Source: Nitrospira sp. (lineage in GTDB: Bacteria; Nitrospirota; Nitrospiria; Nitrospirales; Nitrospiraceae). From it: a stretch of DNA of 64,000 nt. Shown here piece by piece: positions 50,001 to 57,825 of the stretch (position 1 is its first letter; the number at the start of each line of letters is the position of its first letter). Location of the stretch: assembly GCA_024760525.1 (NCBI GenBank), contig CP060499.1, forward strand, positions 3,927,501 through 3,991,500, written 5' to 3'. The notes beneath the pieces are model-generated. The model saw only the letters and a program-made list of their open reading frames with translations. It had not been told where the DNA came from and ran no database searches. The translations under genes and the position numbers were made by a program.

Positions 50001-50239
50001 TTGATGCCTTCGACCGTCTGCGTCAACATTTGTTCGAACACGCGCGTGACTCGCCCCTCTGTCTCTTGCGGCATCAGGCCATCGTAGAGCCAGACCACGG
50101 AGCTGACGGGCATCTGGATATTTGGGAAGACGTCGGTCGGTGCCTCGACGATCGTCAACGCTCCGAATACGAGGATGAGAATAGCCAGCACTACGAAGGT
50201 ATAAGGTTTTTTTAAGGCAACCTGGACAAGCTTATTCAT
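47075..50239 (-). CDS. RND efflux pump (AcrB/HAE superfamily)
   Basis: 1054 residues with the two-fold repeat of RND pumps: about 12 membrane segments and two large periplasmic loops. The N-terminus K-K-P-Y-T-F-V-V-L-A-I-L, the P-T-D-V-F-P-N-I segment, and TM4 with G-I-L-V-D-N-A-A-V-M-I-E-N-I are diagnostic. TM4 carries one Asp followed by Asn where AcrB has two Asp, so proton relay differs from AcrB and is nearer metal-type pumps; substrate cannot be told. It is the first gene of the efflux operon and faces the NtrC-type regulator at 50903 across 660 bp. Confidence 0.88.
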   Translation of the reverse strand: MNKLVQVALKKPYTFVVLAILILVFGALTIVEAPTDVFPNIQMPVSSVVWLYDGLMPQETEGRVTRVFEQMLTQTVEGIKTIVSTSYFGHSIINIFLQDGVDLAGSEADIVGISQTSVKALPPDVAAPMVMRLFPSQVPVAVLQVESDVQTPAELYNLCVMRIRPMLVTIPGAILPHPYGGQDMQVMINVDQDKLLARNLTTEDVHQAIEKQNLVLPGGDMKIKETDWLVLTNASPLKIEEFDDIPIKRDGNSFIHLRDVATVRLAGRVQTNSVLVDGKQAVIVVVMKSSEASTIDIVDGIKKMIPRISEVVPPDVKVSLISDSSEFVRDAIADVVHEMVIAAALVGFIVLVMLGSWRPTVIVLTSIPLSILCSLIGLHMLEESINIMTLGGLALAVGILVDNAAVMIENIDTHLAMGKPLEEAIIDAANQIILPTFVATLAITIVWVPLFHLSGIAGWVFPAMAEAVVFAMLASFILTYTLVPTMAKYILKVHHATGPEGGIFARFQHGFQNAFDRFRDGYTAQLEQVIAHRVGFVAISMVFAVASLGLFYFEGQEFFPQIKGGLLQMHMRAPLGLRIEAAGRVAARVSDDVRELLHGNVDAVVSNCGLPVGAHNLAFIPTPTIGTQDCDLTITLKDLRSPVWEYRQILRQRLTERYPGTEFTFQPADLTDKILNFGSLAPIDLQINGPDLYANYSYAQKLAGKFRQIPGAADVYIYQTMFQPTILVEGDRRFALGLNLNQRDFGFNMLLATAGSQQIDQKYWLDRSTQQSYRLNVYTPQPQLTSIKDLQTIPVAPEDRGREEGGATGVQLLGNMTNLSLIGTPGVVTHRNLLPMIDVLVSAEGRDLGGVLADVRHIAEIMKDDLPRGAEVEIHGQSEVMHDAFVELGGGLIIAILLVYLLIVVNFQSWLDPFIIITALVGAFAGIAWSLFVTKTYISVPAMTGAIMTMGTATANSILLVAYARERLAVHGDAIRAAVEAGKARIRPVLMTAAAMIIGMLPMATANSQNAPLGRAVMGGLTVATLFTLFFVPCVYAIIYNRRAVPQKERVQYE

Positions 50240-50348
50240 GCCGGAAACTCCTACTGTCTCTGTAACAAAATAGTCCTAAAGCAGATATGACTGGGGGTGG
50301 ACAGTGTTCTGAAAGAACTCTTAGGTCATGGGTCATGAGACAATGCTT

Positions 50349-50364
50349 AGCAAGGTGTTTGCCT
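50349..50364 (-). promoter_or_regulatory. Candidate sigma-54 (-24/-12) promoter of the RND operon
   Basis: On the minus strand aggcaaacaccttgct has the GG and GC dinucleotides at the spacing of TGGCAC-N5-TTGC promoters. It lies about 110 bases upstream of the pump start. A gene for an NtrC-type activator faces it, which supports sigma-54 control. The -24 box is imperfect (AGGCAA for TGGCAC). Confidence 0.45.
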
Positions 50365-50383
50365 GGCATGCCCGAGCCCGAAA

Positions 50384-50402
50384 TTGTGACAATTCGTTAC
50401 AA
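50384..50402. promoter_or_regulatory. Dyad, possible activator-binding site
   Basis: ttgtgac-aattc-gttacaa is an inverted repeat with one mismatch, 20 bases upstream of the -24 element. Upstream activating sequences of NtrC-type regulators are often such dyads, but usually lie farther away, so this could instead be a repressor site. Confidence 0.35.
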
Positions 50403-50464
50403 ATGAACGCGGTCGACTGAATGAAAGAGAGGGTTATGATTCCCTCCATTGTAAGTTGTGCGCA

Positions 50465-50500
50465 TTAGACAGGTGCGAGATGTGCGATTACGCTCTTTTA
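50465..50500. promoter_or_regulatory. GTGCGATTACGCTC motif, copy 1, in the RND/regulator intergenic region
   Basis: tgtgcgattacgctctttta (50481-50500) recurs with few changes at 56526-56548 and 59628-59647, always in a divergent intergenic region. Here the preceding half-sites are spaced differently (cgca ... tgcg at about 50465-50476). The remaining sequence to 50902 shows no gene; a minus-strand frame at 50668-50955 overlaps the regulator start and lacks any recognisable feature. Confidence 0.4.
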
Positions 50501-50902
50501 TGGCGCCTAGCCGAATAGGAATATCAGCGACAAGCGAGGATTCGTCAGGATCATGATTTGCAGGGTTTGTCTGTGAGGTATTGATCCGACGTGCTGGATC
50601 CTCAAGTTGGAGGCCAGAGGTTTCCTACGGATGTAACAAGATTACTCCTAAAACATACGTCGTTCTTTTACCGTTCGCTGGCGCGCCCTGCCCGGTAGGG
50701 AGCACTCCGGGGGACTGGTCTCGAATGTTCGAGCCGTTTTAACGAGGGACACGAGCCGGAAGTCATGGAACTGAGGTTGGTGACTTGCCTCACCACCGGG
50801 TAATGACGGACAACGACGGTAGGATCCCTCGTGAAGAGTGATTCGAGGTAGGACATCGAGCTCACGATCGATTTGCCTGTCTGGAAAAATGGAAATCCGT
50901 AG

Positions 50903-52312
50903 ATGTCAATAAGTGGCCTGCCTTCAATCCTCGTCGTAAACAGCGACCAACCCAATCGAGAGATGTTGGTGAAGGCGTTGAGTCATGCCGGGTTTGAGGT
51001 GAGTATCGCTTGTGACGGCGCCGAAGCTATGAGGAAGGCCAATGCGGTCACCTATGACGCCGTATTGAGCGACATTCGCATGACGCCATTGTCCGGTTTA
51101 GACCTTTTGGATTCGCTTCACAAGACCATGCCGGAGTTGCCGATCGTGTTCTTGACGGCATCCAGTTCCGTCGACATGGCGATCCAAGCCATGAAGCATG
51201 GAGCATTCGACTACATCGCCAAGCCCGTGAATCTCGAGGAACTCGTGCTCACGATGAAGCGAGCGATTGAACACCGGCGTCTGATAGAAAATAATCGAAC
51301 GCTCGAGCGTGCTTTCAGCGAACGACTGCGGGCTGCCTCTCTGATCGGACAAAGCAAAAGGATGGTCGAGGTCTTCAAACTCGTTGGAAAAGCCTCTCGC
51401 AGCAGCACCGCTGTCTTGATCCAGGGTGAAAGCGGTACCGGCAAGGAATTGATTGCCCGTGCAATTCACGATAACAGTTCCCGCGCAGCCCACCGGTTTG
51501 TCGCCATCAATTGTCGTGCGATTCCTGATTTCCTGCTCGAAAGCGAACTCTTCGGGCATATGAAGGGTTCGTTCACCGGGGCCCACACCATGCGCCGGGG
51601 GCTACTTGAGGAGGCGGACGGCGGCACGTTCTTTTTCGACGAAGTCGGAGACCTCTCTCCGACCGGACAGGCTAAACTTCTCCGCTTCCTCCAGGAAGGG
51701 GAAATCCAAAGAATTGGAAGCAATGAGGCCGCACGAGTCGATATACGGATTATCGCGGCCTCCCGCCAGAATCTCGCTGAACTGGTCGCGGCCAACCGGT
51801 TTCGTGAAGATCTGCTCGATCGACTGAACGCGGTCACGATTCTCTTGCCGCCGCTTCGTGAACGCCCTGAGGACGTTCCTCTACTGGCCGAATTCTTTCT
51901 TGCACGGTTCGGCGAACAGAAGGAAGTTCCTATCACGTCTTTTTCATCCGCCGCACTGCGGGCACTGACGGACTATTCCTGGCCGGGGAACGTGCGTGAA
52001 TTAGAACACGTCGTTGAACAGGCCGTGGCTCTCGCGTCGCCTGCGATTCTCTCGATTGACGACCTTCCACCTGAAGTTATTCAGAAAGGCGGGGGTGGTT
52101 CGGATTATATGGATATGTTTCCCGGGACACTCAAGGCGTTGCAGCGGGAACAGGTCATCAAGATGTTGGAATCAACGCATGGGCATAAGGAGCGAACAGC
52201 GCGGTTACTCGGCATCAGCAGACGCACGCTGTATCGGCTCCTCGATCGATACGGTCTCGGTAAAAATGGGCATTCCTCCGAGGCCGACACCTCAGACGCT
52301 ACCCACTCCTAA
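50903..52312 (+). CDS. NtrC-family sigma-54-dependent response regulator
   Basis: 469 residues. The receiver (about 1-120) has its phospho-acceptor in L-S-D-I-R-M-T-P and the conserved K in I-A-K-P-V. A sigma-54 AAA+ domain follows (about 145-385) with Walker A G-E-S-G-T-G-K-E, the sigma-54 contact loop G-S-F-T-G-A, Walker B F-F-F-D-E-V-G-D-L, and the R-finger region. A Fis-type HTH (A-R-L-L-G-I-S-R-R-T-L-Y-R-L-L) closes the protein. No partner kinase is adjacent. It is divergent from the RND operon, whose -24/-12 element it may activate. Confidence 0.9.
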   Translation: MSISGLPSILVVNSDQPNREMLVKALSHAGFEVSIACDGAEAMRKANAVTYDAVLSDIRMTPLSGLDLLDSLHKTMPELPIVFLTASSSVDMAIQAMKHGAFDYIAKPVNLEELVLTMKRAIEHRRLIENNRTLERAFSERLRAASLIGQSKRMVEVFKLVGKASRSSTAVLIQGESGTGKELIARAIHDNSSRAAHRFVAINCRAIPDFLLESELFGHMKGSFTGAHTMRRGLLEEADGGTFFFDEVGDLSPTGQAKLLRFLQEGEIQRIGSNEAARVDIRIIAASRQNLAELVAANRFREDLLDRLNAVTILLPPLRERPEDVPLLAEFFLARFGEQKEVPITSFSSAALRALTDYSWPGNVRELEHVVEQAVALASPAILSIDDLPPEVIQKGGGGSDYMDMFPGTLKALQREQVIKMLESTHGHKERTARLLGISRRTLYRLLDRYGLGKNGHSSEADTSDATHS

Positions 52313-52466
52313 CATAGGTTTTGTGCGGCGAACCCCGGTTTGATGGGCGGCACCCTATGAATTATGGAATACGAACGCGCTCGTGCTGACATGCCCGCTC
52401 GTTCTGACGGCTATTTCGTTTCATCAGGTATGTTGCGGCGACCACACGAAAGGCGGCGCACAGAAT

Positions 52467-53783
52467 TCAGGCCGGTTTCTCGAATTCATCCGCCGCCGGT
52501 GGGGGCGTTCGGGGGCGCGAGGTGCGAAAGTGGACGAGATCCTTCGAGAACAGCACATCTAAGGTCCAGTCCAAGGCCACGAGGAGTTTCTTCTCCAAGC
52601 GCGGGAGTTTCAGCAAATAAATGGTGCGCCAGAGCCACCAGGCGAAGAAGCCGGAGAAGTTCACCCCGAGAATGTTGGCGACCCCGGTCCGTTTCCCGAT
52701 GGGCGCCAGCAGCCCGATCGTCGCGTAGCGGAAGGGTTTCATCGGGGCACCGCGCACGGTGGCGAGAATATTCCGCGCCGCCACCCGCCCTTCCCGGAGC
52801 GCATGTTGCGCGGTGGGCGGATGGAAGGCGCCCGTCCGGCCATCCGGCACGAGCGCACAGTCCCCCAACGCCCACACCCCGGGGCACCCGGGCACTTCCA
52901 GGTACTCATTGACGAGGACCCGGCCCTTCGTTTTCGGGCACGGCAGGGTGGCTAAGAGGGCATGCGGGGTAATGCCGGCGGTCCAGACCAGCGTATTGGT
53001 CGTCACGGTGGTCCCATCGCTGAGCATGACGTCGCGATCCGTCACGGCGGTGACTTTACAGTTCGCATGGATTTCCACCTGCTGCTCCCCAAGCTTGCGC
53101 TGAGCGTACGTGCCGAGCTTCTCCCCGAGTTCCGGTAAGATCACCGGCCCCGCACTGACCAGGATGAGCCGCAACATGTCGCCCCGAAGATGTGGAAAGA
53201 ACCGCACCGCCTCCCGCAAAAAGTCATTCATGGCCGCAATGGTTTCGACCCCCGCAAACCCGCCGCCGGCCACGACGAAGTTCAGCAGCGGCGCCCGGAA
53301 GCCCCCCCCACACTCAAAGTCCGCTTCCTCCAGATTGGCAATGAGATGGTTGCGGAGCACAATCGCGTCACTCAGGGACTTCATCGTGAACGCCCGGCTG
53401 GCCACCCCGGGAATGTTGAAGAAATTCGTGGTGGAGCCGAGGGCCAGCACGAGGTGGTCATAGGGCAGCGAGTGGCAATGCTGCTCGTGCCCATGCGACA
53501 GGCCGACGCGTTGCTGCACGAGATCGATGGCCTCGATCTCGCCATGAAAGAACGTCACCCGCCGCAGCAGCTTGCGGATCGGGCTGACGATATTGGTGAT
53601 GTCGAGGTCGCTCGCGGCGACCTCGTGCAGCATCGGGGTGAAGAGGAAAAAGTTATCGTGGTTGACGAGCGTGACGTCGACGGCCGCGCCGCGCGCCAAC
53701 GCCCGTTCGAAGGCCAACGCCGCATACATGCCCCCGAACCCCCCGCCCAAAATCACCACGCGTGCCTTACCCGGAGCCATCAT
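52467..53783 (-). CDS. ndh: Type II NADH dehydrogenase (NDH-2)
   Basis: 438 residues. Two dinucleotide folds are present: FAD-binding G-G-G-F-G-G near residue 13 and NAD-binding G-G-G-F-A-G near residue 175. L-A-L-G-S-T-T-N and A-L-G-D-C-A are the flavin contacts, and the T-A-Q-H-A-L-R-E-G segment is the quinone/flavin region. The C-terminal helix (F-S-G-F-F-A-W-W-L-W-R-T-I-Y) anchors it to the inner membrane. NDH-2 passes electrons from NADH to quinone without pumping. The coding strand is strikingly rich in G/C at third positions compared with its neighbours, so it may have been acquired. Confidence 0.88.
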   Translation of the reverse strand: MMAPGKARVVILGGGFGGMYAALAFERALARGAAVDVTLVNHDNFFLFTPMLHEVAASDLDITNIVSPIRKLLRRVTFFHGEIEAIDLVQQRVGLSHGHEQHCHSLPYDHLVLALGSTTNFFNIPGVASRAFTMKSLSDAIVLRNHLIANLEEADFECGGGFRAPLLNFVVAGGGFAGVETIAAMNDFLREAVRFFPHLRGDMLRLILVSAGPVILPELGEKLGTYAQRKLGEQQVEIHANCKVTAVTDRDVMLSDGTTVTTNTLVWTAGITPHALLATLPCPKTKGRVLVNEYLEVPGCPGVWALGDCALVPDGRTGAFHPPTAQHALREGRVAARNILATVRGAPMKPFRYATIGLLAPIGKRTGVANILGVNFSGFFAWWLWRTIYLLKLPRLEKKLLVALDWTLDVLFSKDLVHFRTSRPRTPPPAADEFEKPA

Positions 53784-53878
53784 GCTTCAACGAACGCTCG
53801 TATTGAGGAAGTGGGCAGGAGCTGTTCCATTTGTTGTCTGATAGACCCACATGCTGTTCCATCCGCCAAGGGAGTGAA

Positions 53879-54118
53879 TCATCTCCACACTGAGTAGCGC
53901 TGCTTGATCATATCATGGGGAATTTCATGTTCTGCCTGCTGAGCCTGCGCGCCTGCATATCCGGCCGCCTCCAGCAGACGGTGAGCGAAGAATCGCACCT
54001 GTGTTACGAACTCATCGGTCGCCGGCCCGGGTTTTCTCTTCAACACCAACTCGGCCTCGCGCGCCCGCCGCATTGCCGTGATATGGAGATCCTGCGCTTC
54101 TTCACGCCGGTAAGACAT
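53879..54118 (-). CDS. Small helical protein, possibly the second part of a frameshifted lipoprotein
   Basis: From the ATG at 54118 this frame encodes 79 residues rich in Arg, Ala and Glu (A-M-R-R-A-R-E-A-E-L-V-L-K-R-K-P-G-P, then F-F-A-H-R-L-L-E-A-A-G-Y), mainly helical, with no signal. Its start overlaps the end of the small lipoprotein frame 54102-54266 by 17 bases. Either the two are coupled genes, or one original lipoprotein of about 130 residues has suffered a frameshift near 54110. The frame remains open upstream to 54232 but has no ribosome site there. No family is recognised. Confidence 0.45.
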   Translation of the reverse strand: MSYRREEAQDLHITAMRRAREAELVLKRKPGPATDEFVTQVRFFAHRLLEAAGYAGAQAQQAEHEIPHDMIKQRYSVWR

Positions 54119-54266
54119 TCGATCCGATGCACGCGTCTGTGGAATGGTCGATCTCACAACCGGAGCTGTAGGGGTTCTGTGAAGGCACCACGCCGTTCGC
54201 CGTACAGGAAGTGAGTACCCCGAATATGACACACATGGTGATGGGAGGAGTTCTGGCTGGTTTCAT
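54102..54266 (-). CDS. Small lipoprotein (54 residues)
   Basis: The ATG at 54266 stands four bases after a strong aggagg ribosome site. The product has a signal ending G-V-L-T-S-C (Cys21), so it should be a lipoprotein, followed by a short mature part with three more Cys. It ends at a TGA at 54102 that overlaps the next frame. The strong initiation site and lipobox make it real; that the mature part is so short supports a frameshifted longer protein continuing in 53879-54118. Confidence 0.5.
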   Translation of the reverse strand: MKPARTPPITMCVIFGVLTSCTANGVVPSQNPYSSGCEIDHSTDACIGSNVLPA

Positions 54267-54328
54267 AGGGCCTCCTCAGCAAACAGGACGGCCTCACGGT
54301 TGTTTGTTGTGGGCTTCTAAACGATTGC

Positions 54329-54724
54329 TTATGATGTTTGGAGTCGCGGTTCGCGGGTCAATTGAATGGCGTTCCCCATGAGCTCTAACAACTCAACAGA
54401 ATCGTAAGGTTTGCGAATGCTGCCATACGCGTGTCCTTGGTCCATCGCATCCGACACGCTCTTATCGTCCCCTAACAAAAGAATCATGGGTGTATCAGGC
54501 CGATCGAGCCGTCCTAACAAGGCGAGTCGAAATCCATTGATCTTGGGCATGTGATGGGCGCTGACCACCACATCGAATCGCCGGCGTTTCATTTCCTCTA
54601 GCGCGAGGTCTTCATCGGACGCTACGTGGACGTTATATCCCTCATTCTCCAGCATTAGACTCAACACGTTCCGCTCGTCTTTCTCGTGCTCAACGATCAG
54701 CACTCGTTTGCCGTATCCCTGCAT
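54329..54724 (-). CDS. Degenerate receiver-domain protein (no phospho-acceptor)
   Basis: 131 residues from the ATG at 54724, after agagg. The fold is that of a response-regulator receiver: R-V-L-I-V-E-H-E-K-D-E at strand 1, V-V-V-S-A-H-H-M-P-K-I-N-G-F at strand 3 and I-R-K-P at the conserved lysine. The Asp phospho-acceptor position is occupied by Ala (S-A-H-H-M-P instead of S-D-x-x-M-P), and the switch Thr is Gly. It therefore cannot be phosphorylated in the usual way and may act as a protein-binding module. No output domain is attached. Confidence 0.75.
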   Translation of the reverse strand: MQGYGKRVLIVEHEKDERNVLSLMLENEGYNVHVASDEDLALEEMKRRRFDVVVSAHHMPKINGFRLALLGRLDRPDTPMILLLGDDKSVSDAMDQGHAYGSIRKPYDSVELLELMGNAIQLTREPRLQTS

Positions 54725-54790
54725 GCTAGCCTCTTGTGTGAAGAACATCTATTTGAGCTGAACCACTGCTCATCACGCGGGAGGACCGGC

Positions 54791-55429
54791 TCAATGCTTG
54801 ATCGACGGTTCACCCTCTGTATCGGAATCTGGCTTCTCAATCCCCTGGACGCTGGTCGTGGACACTGATTTGTTCCTGTTCTCTTCGAGACAGAAGGTTC
54901 GTTCTTCCGAGGGGTAATATCCCATCGCCTCTGCATAGGCGAAATCGTCGATGGTTTTCACTCCCTGGGTATTCCAGATATGAAGGCATTGCGCGCGAAG
55001 ATGCGGCAGAACGCTCGGACTCCAGCCTATAACCTCTGCGCTGGCTCTATCCATTGCTCCTACAACCGCCAAGGGATTGCCGACTTGCAGCATGCCCGAC
55101 TCTGGAAAGCCGTTGAAGAGAATTGCAAAGATGAATGTGTCTTCCCGTTCGAGGTTTCTTGGACCATACTGAGGATATTTCTCGATGGGTTGCTCTTCAA
55201 CAAGGATGTCGACGCCTTCAGGTTTGCGAATCACTTTTATGATCCGTCCCCCTAGTTCCACTTTGTGACGAACAAAATCGGCGCTGGAAGGATGAGCCGT
55301 CTGTTCCTTCCACGCCTTGACGTTGACGGCGTTCTTTTCAACATCTTGCATGATCTCTGGAGGAAACATCGGGGGGGTTGTGCAGGCCGCCGACAACACA
55401 CACATTGCGAAGAGGCCGATATTACGCAT
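54791..55429 (-). CDS. Slp-family outer-membrane lipoprotein (copy 1)
   Basis: 212 residues from the ATG at 55429, preceded by aggag; an ATG at 55453 is less likely. The lipobox is V-L-S-A-A-C. The mature protein matches Slp (starvation lipoprotein): H-K-V-E-L-G-G-R-I-I-K-V, E-D-T-F-I-F, and L-Q-V-G-N-P-L-A-V-V-G-A, as in the beta-barrel/OB-like Slp fold. The last about 60 residues (E-R-T-F-C-L-E-E-N) are an addition to E. coli Slp. A paralog is at 58018-58584. Slp is induced at stationary phase in E. coli; a role in envelope stress is inferred. Confidence 0.75.
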   Translation of the reverse strand: MRNIGLFAMCVLSAACTTPPMFPPEIMQDVEKNAVNVKAWKEQTAHPSSADFVRHKVELGGRIIKVIRKPEGVDILVEEQPIEKYPQYGPRNLEREDTFIFAILFNGFPESGMLQVGNPLAVVGAMDRASAEVIGWSPSVLPHLRAQCLHIWNTQGVKTIDDFAYAEAMGYYPSEERTFCLEENRNKSVSTTSVQGIEKPDSDTEGEPSIKH

Positions 55430-55704
55430 GGGCAATTCTCCTTTCTCGATCACTCGAGCATAGAGGACACTTTCCCTCTACCCGCTTGCTCTGCACTCGC
55501 TGTCTCCTGACCTCTGTTTTTAGCGTGCGTTGATGGCTTAGGCCACCCATGACGATCACCCGCAGCCGTGACCCTGTGGAGGGAGGTCGTTCGGTATAAG
55601 CGAAAATGGGAGAGCGATTTGCAACCGATACCCGCGACTACCCTCCGCTGCCGTTGATGAAAGATTGTTGCGTCAAGTATCAAGTTATAGTTGCGCCTAT
55701 TTTT

Positions 55705-56343
55705 TCAGGGTGGTGACGTGAGCTGCGTGCCCTGAGTTTGGAACGTGAGCACGAGAGGACTTTGCATCGACGTCCCCAACTGGGTCACCATCGGCGGCCA
55801 TTCCCGATCGCCCATGATGGTCCGCATGTCCTTTTCAGCCTGATCCTGCTGGTCGCGCACTCGTCGTGTCAGTGATCCCGAGAAGAACTCCGTTTGCATC
55901 GTGAGGTCCCAGGTCCCAATATACGTACATTCCTGAGGTCGAACGCTGAACGTGGTCGAAAGAGGCGTTTGCCAGATACCTAACGCATTGTCGAAACTGA
56001 CCGCTGTCAGCTGATAAGAACCCGACGGCAGGTCCAGTACGAAGGGACCGTCGACCGGAACCTGATTAACAACCAGCTTGTCGCCGCTCTTTTCGTCCGT
56101 GAGTCTCCACTTCATATCGAAGGGGAACTGTCCCAAGGCCTGGGTCCTTCCATTCCACTGAAGATGCACCCGCCCCACCACATAACCGTGATTAGCCCCC
56201 TCTACTGAAGTTGCAACACCTGGCTTCATCGGGGTGACCATGGTGGCGCAGCCCATCGTAACGATCGGGCCGAGGAGCAGGAACGTGACGAATCTTCTTA
56301 ACCAGCCGGGAGAGGATCGAACATACCCCGATAGATCTTTCAT
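55705..56343 (-). CDS. Lipoprotein of unknown function
   Basis: About 212 residues from the ATG at 56343, eight bases after ggagg; ATG 56349 is also possible. The n-region is long, and the lipobox is V-T-M-G-C. The mature part is beta-rich (L-Q-W-N-G-R-T-Q, V-P-V-D-G-P-F-V-L-D-L-P-S-G-S-Y-Q-L-T-A-V), like a small carboxypeptidase-regulatory or transthyretin-type sandwich. It is read from the first copy of the duplicated regulatory block, as the SPFH gene is from the second. No family is recognised. Confidence 0.6.
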   Translation of the reverse strand: MKDLSGYVRSSPGWLRRFVTFLLLGPIVTMGCATMVTPMKPGVATSVEGANHGYVVGRVHLQWNGRTQALGQFPFDMKWRLTDEKSGDKLVVNQVPVDGPFVLDLPSGSYQLTAVSFDNALGIWQTPLSTTFSVRPQECTYIGTWDLTMQTEFFSGSLTRRVRDQQDQAEKDMRTIMGDREWPPMVTQLGTSMQSPLVLTFQTQGTQLTSPP

Positions 56344-56345
56344 AG

Positions 56346-56548
56346 CCATGACCTCCGTGCATCTTGCCTTGACAAGGTGGAGCACTTTAGTAACCAGCAA
56401 GATGCGCACCCAGGCCGGCCTGAATTTTAAGATATCTAAGTGCTGGTTTTTATGGATTTATTTGATGAACAGAGGGAGGAGATGTTGATGAGTCTGATTG
56501 ATCCTCATAGTCGCACTGTGCCGGTAGTGCGGTAACGCTCTATTTTTA
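56346..56548. promoter_or_regulatory. Duplicated divergent regulatory block, copy 1
   Basis: This 203-base intergenic stretch aligns along its full length with 59446-59647. Shared marks are ccatgacctcc (leader and ribosome site), gcatcttgc ... gcaagatgc (perfect nine-base inverted repeat at 56360-56407), caaggtgga, gatgcgcaccc, and at the far end cgcac (56512-56516)-N10-gtgcg (56527-56531) followed by acgctc. It separates the lipoprotein gene 55705-56343 from the outer-membrane gene 56830-57825. A perfect hairpin cttggtt-tc-aaccaag (56666-56681) lies farther right. Nothing else is seen up to 56829. Confidence 0.6.
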
Positions 56549-56829
56549 CGTTGCGGCTCAATCGCCTTGAAAATTCAGAGGATCTTTTGGCATAGTAGGC
56601 ACCGTTTTGAATCGCGCCTCAAGAGGGGAATCGAATAATCGTGATCGGTAAGGATAGGGTCAAACCTTGGTTTCAACCAAGACACCGGAATCACATCTCC
56701 ATTCTCATCCAAGCAGACCTTGCTCGACCCGCATTCACTGCCATCCGCGCTAATACCCCGCCTTCATAGGTTGTCGATACAACGTAACCGGAGATTGATT
56801 CTTCGTGGGTGAGACAGAAAGGAAGCGGT

Positions 56830-57825
56830 ATGTTGCTGAAGGTCTTGTTTGTGATTGGAATGTCCATCCTGGCGATGATACCTCCGGCCCAGGCAGAATG
56901 GTCTGTCACAGCTGACGGCAACCTCTACTACACTGATGACGTCGCCCTTTTTTCGGCCACCCGCCGCTCAAACATCGATGGTGATCCTTCTCAACCGGTC
57001 TTGGACGTGTCGCGCACTGGGTTTGGCTCGGACATGGTGTTCGAGCCCGGATTCCTCATCTCCAATGCGGTCACGACAGGACTGGGTCGGACGGCCTTTT
57101 CCGTCAAGCCCCAGGGATTTATTTATGCGGTGAATCCCGAATGGAGCCAGGCAAGCGTCGCAGCCGAAGCGTTGCACTCCTTTACACCCAATACTGCACT
57201 CCGGCTCCGCTACTATACCGCGCCCGATCAACTTCTTGGAAATAGTGAAGTGAGCCACCATGAGCCGGAAGTCTTCGCAAACGAGAGGGTCACTTCCCAT
57301 ATCGGATACATTAGACTCGAACAACGCCTGTCTGACAATTGGGAATTCCGATTTCAGGGACGGGTGGGGAAACGTCTCTACAACGACCCCTTCGCGCGAC
57401 GCAATACGACGTTATGGACCATCGGTCCCCAGCTGTTTTGGCGCGCGACGGAACACCTGAAACTCTTCGCCGCCTATCACTACGAACGTGGGTTGGCCAG
57501 CGGCCGGCTCGAGCACGACCCCGAAGAAGATCTGTCATATGTTCAGCACTTCGTCGCGCTTGGGCTGGACGCTGAATTGATGCCACACCTGGAATTGGAG
57601 CTGGACTTTCACTACGAACGGAATAATTGGACGAGTGGAATCGTGGGGGATGAGCGAAACGGCGGGCATGAAAACATCTTCCAAGGGAATGGAAGGCTCC
57701 TATACAAACTGACGGATAGCACCGCCGTGACATTGTCCGTTCAGCGGGCAAATCGTCGGCAGAATTTCCACCAAACGCACGATTTCAACACCAACGTGGG
57801 AGTGGGGGTCATCCATCGCTTTTAG
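56830..57825 (+). CDS. Outer-membrane beta-barrel protein (unknown)
   Basis: 331 residues from the ATG at 56830, preceded by aaaggaag; an upstream in-frame GTG would add seven residues. A signal peptide ends P-P-A-Q-A. The mature protein is a run of alternating amphipathic strands (L-R-L-R-Y-Y-T, W-E-F-R-F-Q-G-R-V-G, L-K-L-F-A-A-Y-H-Y-E) and ends in aromatic F (I-H-R-F), the signal for insertion by the Bam complex. It is similar in design to putative outer-membrane beta-barrel proteins described after bioinformatic screens; no channel type can be named. Confidence 0.7.
   Translation: MLLKVLFVIGMSILAMIPPAQAEWSVTADGNLYYTDDVALFSATRRSNIDGDPSQPVLDVSRTGFGSDMVFEPGFLISNAVTTGLGRTAFSVKPQGFIYAVNPEWSQASVAAEALHSFTPNTALRLRYYTAPDQLLGNSEVSHHEPEVFANERVTSHIGYIRLEQRLSDNWEFRFQGRVGKRLYNDPFARRNTTLWTIGPQLFWRATEHLKLFAAYHYERGLASGRLEHDPEEDLSYVQHFVALGLDAELMPHLELELDFHYERNNWTSGIVGDERNGGHENIFQGNGRLLYKLTDSTAVTLSVQRANRRQNFHQTHDFNTNVGVGVIHRF

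Noticed and set aside
50668..50955. 95-codon minus-strand frame upstream of the NtrC-type regulator
   Set aside because: Overlaps the regulator start, no ribosome site, no family; more likely non-coding.
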